From an uncultured Clostridia bacterium (GTDB lineage: Bacteria; Bacillota; Clostridia; Oscillospirales; Butyricicoccaceae): 9,602 nucleotides of DNA. Position numbers and translations under genes: made by a program. The stretch lies in contig CAJUSB010000123.1 of assembly GCA_910589115.1 (NCBI GenBank), forward strand, positions 1 to 9,602, read 5' to 3'. The notes beneath the pieces are model-generated. The model was not told the DNA's origin. It saw nothing but the letters and a program-made list of their open reading frames with translations, and did not search any database. This document shows, piece after piece, positions 6,630 to 9,602 of the stretch. Positions within the stretch are counted from its first letter, which is position 1; each line of letters starts with the position of its first letter.

Positions 6630-6638
6630 ATTATATCA
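6630..6638 (-). promoter_or_regulatory. Extended -10 promoter of the Rpn gene
   Basis: On the minus strand TGA-TATAAT occupies 6638-6630, an extended -10 box; the -35 region near 6653-6658 (TTTTCT) is weak. The transcript would start near 6623, giving a leader of about 20 bases that contains the AAAGGAGG ribosome site. This placement rules out the in-frame ATG at 6631. Confidence 0.6.
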
Positions 6639-6763
6639 CGAAAGGGAAGGAAAGAAAAGCGGAAATTTTACGCTGACAAAGCCGAACATGATGTAACAAC
6701 ATAAGGATGCAAACGCAGCAAGTTGGGAATAAAATCGTTCAAGGTGCATAGACTTCAAATGAA

Positions 6764-6791
6764 TATGGCCTTCCGTTCCCGGAAGGCCATA
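6764..6791 (-). terminator. Hairpin downstream of iolG
   Basis: TATGGCCTTCCG (6764-6775) and CGGAAGGCCATA (6780-6791) form a perfect 12-bp stem with a four-base loop, 65 bases beyond the leftward iolG stop codon. The U-tract that should follow is poor (TTCATTTG), so it is a probable transcript end or 3' stabiliser rather than a textbook terminator. Confidence 0.6.
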
Positions 6792-6856
6792 CCCAAATAA
6801 GAAAAGGAAAAATATGAAAAAACGTGACAGCAAAGTTTAAGAAGCGTGAGGTATGC

Positions 6857-7879
6857 TTATTCAGCAACCTTTACGTACTTACCGCCGTTGCGGCAGGACT
6901 CGGTAGCAGCAGCAGCCATCAGAACCGGGCGCAGGCCATCGACAGCACCAACGACAACGGGTTTGTCGTTCACAACGGAATCAACGAAACAGATAACCTG
7001 ATCGATGAAAGCCTGATTGTAGCGCTCAAGGAAGAACCAGAGGGGCTTTTCGCTCTTTGCGCCGTCAACGGTAACAACGGTAGTGGTATTGAGCAGGTCG
7101 TTGGCATCGGTTGCCATACCCTTGGAGCCGAACGCTTCAACGCGCTGGTCATAGCCGTATACAGCCTGACGGGAATTGTTGATGACGGCGATGCAGCCGT
7201 TAGCCATCTTCATGGTAACAACAGCGGTGTCAACATCCGGAATGCCGGACTCTTCCTGGAGCTTCGGGTTAACGAGGCAGGAGCCGACAGCGGAGATTTC
7301 AACAGCTTCAGAGCCGGTGACGTAGCGGACCATGTCGAAGTCATGGATCATCATATCATAGAAGATACCGCCGGAAACAGCGACATAGGAAGCCGGGGGC
7401 GGCTCAGGGTCGCGGGAGGTAACGATAACGATGTGGGGATCGCCAATGGAGCCGTTCTTGACAGCGTCAGCCACAGACTTGTGGTTGTGGTCGAAGCGGC
7501 GGTTGAAGCCGACCTGGAACTTGACACCCTGCTTTTCGACCTCAGCGAGGAGGTTTTTGATCTTGGCAACGTCATAGTCAATGGGCTTCTCGCAGAATAC
7601 ATGCTTGCCAGCCTTTACAGCAGCGAGGGCGATATCGCAATGGGTGTCGGTGGATGAGCAAACGAAAACCGCGTCAACATCGGGGTTGTTGATAACATCC
7701 ATGTAGTCGCAGGAGGCGTTGGTGATCTTGCGGTCTGCCAGCCACTCGCGGGCACCGGACTTGTCGAGCATCGGGTCGGCAGCGGCCACGACCTCTGCGC
7801 CGGGAACGCTGTTGATGAGGTTATTGATGTGCAGCTTGCCGATGCGGCCGCAGCCGACGACGCCAATTCTTAATGCCAT
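6857..7879 (-). CDS. iolG: Inositol 2-dehydrogenase (Gfo/Idh/MocA family)
   Basis: A 340-residue NAD-dependent dehydrogenase. The N-terminal Rossmann fold carries G-x-G-x-x-G at 9-14 and D35 after the second strand, favouring NAD over NADP. E97-K98-P99 is the family's catalytic lysine motif. GGIFYDMMIHDFD (170-182) supplies D175 and H179, matching the Lys/Asp/His set of Bacillus inositol dehydrogenase. The expected reaction is oxidation of myo-inositol to scyllo-inosose, the first step of inositol breakdown; related Gfo/Idh enzymes acting on other polyols or scyllo-inositol cannot be excluded. A strong ribosome site AGAGGAGA lies before the ATG. The gene is monocistronic here, divergent from a LacI-type regulator, and no transporter or other iol gene is in the window. 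Its codons favour GGC, AAC and GAC, suggesting high expression. Confidence 0.86.
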   Translation of the reverse strand: MALRIGVVGCGRIGKLHINNLINSVPGAEVVAAADPMLDKSGAREWLADRKITNASCDYMDVINNPDVDAVFVCSSTDTHCDIALAAVKAGKHVFCEKPIDYDVAKIKNLLAEVEKQGVKFQVGFNRRFDHNHKSVADAVKNGSIGDPHIVIVTSRDPEPPPASYVAVSGGIFYDMMIHDFDMVRYVTGSEAVEISAVGSCLVNPKLQEESGIPDVDTAVVTMKMANGCIAVINNSRQAVYGYDQRVEAFGSKGMATDANDLLNTTTVVTVDGAKSEKPLWFFLERYNQAFIDQVICFVDSVVNDKPVVVGAVDGLRPVLMAAAATESCRNGGKYVKVAE

Positions 7880-7905
7880 AATTCATTCTCCTCTGTTTCG
7901 TTTTG

Positions 7906-7923
7906 CCGGGCCCGGAAGCCCGG
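7906..7923 (-). promoter_or_regulatory. Hairpin at the 5' end of the iolG mRNA
   Basis: CCGGGC (7906-7911) and GCCCGG (7918-7923) form a 6-bp all-GC stem around a 6-base loop. It would begin about 9 bases from the predicted iolG transcript start and leaves the ribosome site free, which is the arrangement of mRNA-stabilising 5' hairpins. Confidence 0.45.
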
Positions 7924-7938
7924 TCTGTTTCTTGTTAT

Positions 7939-7967
7939 ATTATAGCGCTTTTGATTAAACAATGCAA
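7939..7967 (-). promoter_or_regulatory. iolG promoter
   Basis: On the minus strand TTGCAT (7967-7962) and a perfect TATAAT (7944-7939) are separated by 17 bases. The transcript would start near 7932 with a leader of about 53 bases. The small palindrome AGCGCT (7944-7949) lies against the -10 box. Confidence 0.72.
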
Positions 7968-8060
7968 GGGTCTTTGTTCAATTTTGGACAGGTTGCTAAT
8001 TTTTGTTTGTCCGGTTGTGAATATTGCTCATAAAATGCAGCTGCACTGCCTGCTTGAGCT

Positions 8061-8147
8061 TGTGCAATGTGCAATGGAATTTTTTGCACATTTTTTGCAC
8101 AATGAACGACTTTTTGATGTGCAATGTGCAATTTGAAAAATGCACAA
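8061..8147. promoter_or_regulatory. Cluster of TGTGCAA/TTGCACA sites, candidate operator array
   Basis: TGTGCAA occurs as two head-to-tail pairs (8061-8067 with 8068-8074; 8118-8124 with 8125-8131). Its inverse TTGCACA occurs at 8084-8090 and 8095-8101, and a seventh core TGCACA at 8141-8146. Each direct pair is followed by an inverse site at almost the same distance (offset 24 and 23 bases), so the module seems duplicated with a 57-base step. The array lies just upstream of the regulator's -35 box and about 94 bases behind the iolG -35 box. Binding by the adjacent LacI-family protein is inferred, not shown. Confidence 0.6.
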
Positions 8148-8154
8148 ATTTTGC

Positions 8155-8183
8155 TTGCATCTAACAAAAAGTTGTGATATTCT
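8155..8183 (+). promoter_or_regulatory. Promoter of the LacI-family gene
   Basis: TTGCAT (8155-8160) and TATTCT (8178-8183) are 17 bases apart, with TGA before the -10 box giving an extended -10. The -35 hexamer is identical to that of iolG. The start would be near 8190, leaving a leader of about 50 bases. Confidence 0.6.
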
Positions 8184-8240
8184 GAAAACAGGAAAAGATG
8201 AAACGCGTGCGTGTAAAAGCGCAAAAGGAGTACGGGCAAG

Positions 8241-9260
8241 ATGAAAATTACGGCACAGATGATAGCGGACCGGTGCGGGGTATCGCGCGGGACGGTAGAC
8301 CGTGTAGTGAATGGGCGGCTGGGGGTAGCGCCCGAGGTGCAGGAGCGGATACAGCGGGTGATAGACGAGACGGGGTATCAGACGCCCTCCATGCGGCGGC
8401 AGGCGAAGGCGGTAGGGATCAAAAAGATAGGATTTGTGATACCGAACTGGAATAATTACTACACGGTGCAGATGCGCAAAGGGATACGTGCGGCGACGCG
8501 GCGGATGGGGGATAACCGCTTGGCGGTCGTAGTAGAGGAGTTAAAGGGGCGGTCCAACCGGGAATATTTTGAATGTATTGCGCGATTAGAGGGGCAGGGG
8601 ATAGAAGGGCTGGTATTGAATGCCGCTGACACGCTGCCGATGCAGGAAGAAATAGACCGGCTAACGGGGAAGAGCATACCGGTGGTCACGACGAATTCGG
8701 ACGTACCTGGTTCGCAGCGGATCTGTCATGTAGGGCAGGATTTGAACAAATCGGGCCGGGTAGCGGCGGGGCTGATGGCGCCGCTGCTGGAGGGGGGCAG
8801 TGTGCTGATTGTGTGTGGAAACAGGGAATTCACGGCGCACCGGCTCCAGGTTGAAGGATTTTTGAACCGGCTGCGGGAGCTGTTGGGGAGCGGCACGCGC
8901 ACGACGGTGATTGAATGTATTGAGCGGTATGATCTTGCGTATGACGGAGTGTTGGAGGCGATTCGGCGGGACTCGCGGCTGCGAGGGATATATATGGCGA
9001 ACGAGCCGGTACCGGCTTGTATAGATGCGTTGGAGCGTGCGCAGCCGCAGCATCCGGTGCATGTTATTTGCAATGATTTAACGCCTTGGTCGCGTGAATA
9101 CCTTGCAGCTCGAAAGGTACGATTTATCATTGACCAAGATTTTTCCGGGCAGGCGCGTCGTTCTGTGGAGCTGTTGTATGATCTGATGTTCCGTGATCGG
9201 AAGCCAGCGCGTGAGCTTGAGTACGTCCGCACGAGCATCATATCGGAGGAATTACTCTAA
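8241..9260 (+). CDS. LacI-family transcriptional regulator
   Basis: A 339-residue DNA-binding regulator of usual family length. The N-terminal helix-turn-helix spans about 4-26 (TAQMIADRCGVSRGTVDRVVNG), with D20 where most family members have serine before RV(L/V)N. The hinge around 45-56 (GYQTPSMRRQAK) lacks the common 'PN..AR.L' wording. Residues 60-339 form a periplasmic-binding-protein-like sugar domain starting IGFVIPNWNNYY (63-74), more like ABC-type (ribose/inositol-binding) receptors than classical LacI. Ribosome site AAAAGGAG (8223-8230) lies 10 bases before the ATG. It is divergent from iolG, so control of iolG and of itself, with inositol or a derivative as effector, is the natural inference. 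Ile codons are odd: ATA in 9 of 12 cases up to residue 150 but 3 of 12 afterwards. The stop codon directly abuts a tandem repeat. Confidence 0.9.
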   Translation: MKITAQMIADRCGVSRGTVDRVVNGRLGVAPEVQERIQRVIDETGYQTPSMRRQAKAVGIKKIGFVIPNWNNYYTVQMRKGIRAATRRMGDNRLAVVVEELKGRSNREYFECIARLEGQGIEGLVLNAADTLPMQEEIDRLTGKSIPVVTTNSDVPGSQRICHVGQDLNKSGRVAAGLMAPLLEGGSVLIVCGNREFTAHRLQVEGFLNRLRELLGSGTRTTVIECIERYDLAYDGVLEAIRRDSRLRGIYMANEPVPACIDALERAQPQHPVHVICNDLTPWSREYLAARKVRFIIDQDFSGQARRSVELLYDLMFRDRKPARELEYVRTSIISEELL

Positions 9261-9350
9261 GCGCCTGTGCAGCGGTCACCAGAGGGCGCTGCCCTCTGGA
9301 CACCCGCGCCTGTGCGGCGAGCACCAAAGGGCTCCGCCCTCTGGACACCC
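9261..9350. repeat. Two 45-bp tandem repeats with internal palindrome
   Basis: Units 9261-9305 and 9306-9350 are the same length and match at 39 of 45 positions. Each contains a 9-bp-arm palindrome: CCAGAGGGC/GCCCTCTGG (9279-9299, perfect) and CCAAAGGGC/GCCCTCTGG (9324-9344, one mismatch). The array begins on the base after the regulator's stop codon. No gene is credible here. Confidence 0.85.
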
Positions 9351-9351
9351 G

Positions 9352-9391
9352 CTGGGGCTATGCCCCAGACCCCGAGATGCTGACGCATCTC
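9352..9391. repeat. Further hairpins of the same intergenic element
   Basis: CTGGGGC-TAT-GCCCCAG (9352-9368) and GAGATGC-TGAC-GCATCTC (9374-9391) are two perfect 7-bp stems directly following the tandem repeats. Together with these they make a run of four hairpins in 113 bases, typical of dispersed palindromic elements. The rest of the region up to 9450 is GC-rich with no evident gene. Confidence 0.6.
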
Positions 9392-9450
9392 TGCTTCGCC
9401 TGCGGGCGGGACGGGGGACTGGGTGCAGTGAGGATTGCGGATACGGTGCA

Positions 9451-9488
9451 GACCGACCTGCCAAAAGGAGGGCAGGCCGGTCGTTTTT
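9451..9488 (+). terminator. Intrinsic terminator after the LacI-family gene
   Basis: GACCGACCTGCC (9451-9462) pairs with GGCAGGCCGGTC (9471-9482), 11 of 12 positions, around an 8-base loop and is followed by GTTTTT. It lies 190 bases beyond the regulator's stop codon, past the repeat element, which would therefore be transcribed as a long 3' tail. Confidence 0.8.
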
Positions 9489-9533
9489 CTGCGGAGTTCA
9501 GGCAAACTTGATAGTGAAGAGAGAGGAGCGGCG

Positions 9534-9557
9534 ATGACACGAAAATACATACTATAA
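9534..9557 (+). CDS. Possible 7-residue leader ORF
   Basis: ATG with a strong ribosome site GAGAGGAG (9521-9528) opens a reading frame of only seven codons (MTRKYIL) ending in TAA at 9555-9557. The stop is followed immediately by another ATG. It could be a translated leader coupled to the next frame or simply chance; no promoter was found between the terminator and this point. Confidence 0.25.
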   Translation: MTRKYIL

Positions 9558-9602
9558 ATGAGCAAATCTGAAAAAAGACGAAAAAGAAGGCATAGCCCCA
9601 AG
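9558..9602 (+). CDS. Possible start of a gene cut by the window end
   Basis: From the ATG at 9558 the frame stays open for 15 codons to the window edge, encoding a very basic peptide (MSKSEKRRKRRHSPK). It has no ribosome site of its own and would depend on coupling with the short ORF before it. Its last 12 bases (9589-9600) are an inverted copy of 9353-9364, so this may instead be the edge of another palindromic element. Low confidence. Confidence 0.2.
   Translation, partial: MSKSEKRRKRRHSPK

Larger units (their letters stand above)
7880..8240. other. Divergent iolG-lacI intergenic region
   Basis: This 361-base gene-free stretch holds two outward-facing promoters, a leader hairpin on the iolG side and a repeated-site cluster on the regulator side, each listed separately. 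Additional structure includes the 10-base palindrome TGCAGCTGCA (8036-8045) and a short inverted repeat GGACA/TGTCC (7986-7990 and 8008-8012). No small ORF with a ribosome site was found. Confidence 0.7.

Noticed and set aside
6814..6840. Eight-codon plus-strand ORF after AAGGAA
   Set aside because: Too short, no promoter and no downstream gene on the same strand; probably chance in an A-rich stretch.
6824..7657. 277-codon plus-strand frame opposite iolG
   Set aside because: It is antisense to a well-conserved dehydrogenase, and its open frame follows from iolG's biased codons. Its low-complexity Asn/Asp/Gly/Val sequence resembles no family.
8061..8147. CRISPR-like array
   Set aside because: The repeated cores are only 6-7 bases, occur in both orientations and lack uniform spacers; a binding-site cluster fits better.
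9257..9601. 114-codon minus-strand frame across the tandem repeats
   Set aside because: Repeated peptide segments arise because 45 bases is a multiple of three. It spans hairpins and a terminator and lacks a ribosome site; frames like this are common over palindromic repeats.

Overview
The window reads like chromosomal DNA of a gut-type Clostridia bacterium of moderate-to-high GC. A Faecalibacterium/Gemmiger/Subdoligranulum-like member of the Oscillospiraceae is my best guess. This is inferred from the mix of an SLH-domain protein, a Crh/HPr-like protein, an Rpn-type nuclease with RAEG repeats and GC-rich palindromic intergenic elements. No rRNA, tRNA, CRISPR array or complete insertion sequence is visible.

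Bases 1-5090 hold one rightward transcription unit. A good sigma-A promoter (72-99) and a structured leader precede four tightly spaced genes: a secreted SLH-domain protein with a transglutaminase-like catalytic domain, a membrane-bound O-acyltransferase (MBOAT, AlgI family), an exported AlgX/AlgJ-like DHHW (SGNH-like) protein, and a lipoprotein with a long acidic Pro/Ala/Glu linker. A perfect GC-rich hairpin closes the unit. The MBOAT/DHHW pair is the classical architecture for O-acetylating a surface polysaccharide or cell-wall polymer. The two flanking genes add a wall-bound cysteine-protease/transglutaminase fold and a lipid-anchored partner. This cassette is the most system-like content of the window.

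Bases 5090-6640 hold a palindromic intergenic element and then two leftward genes, each with its own extended -10 promoter. One is an HPr-like protein that has lost the phosphorylatable histidine but keeps the regulatory serine region. The other is an Rpn-family PD-(D/E)XK nuclease with six 12-bp (RAEG) repeats near its C-terminus.

Bases 6640-9500 hold a divergent pair: leftward iolG-type inositol 2-dehydrogenase (Gfo/Idh/MocA) and a rightward LacI-family regulator. They share a 361-bp intergenic region with two matching promoters (both -35 TTGCAT) and a dense cluster of seven TGTGCA/TGCACA sites, the obvious candidate operator array. The regulator's stop codon directly abuts two 45-bp tandem repeats and a run of hairpins, followed by an intrinsic terminator. 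The window ends in a tiny ORF followed directly by the start of another possible gene.
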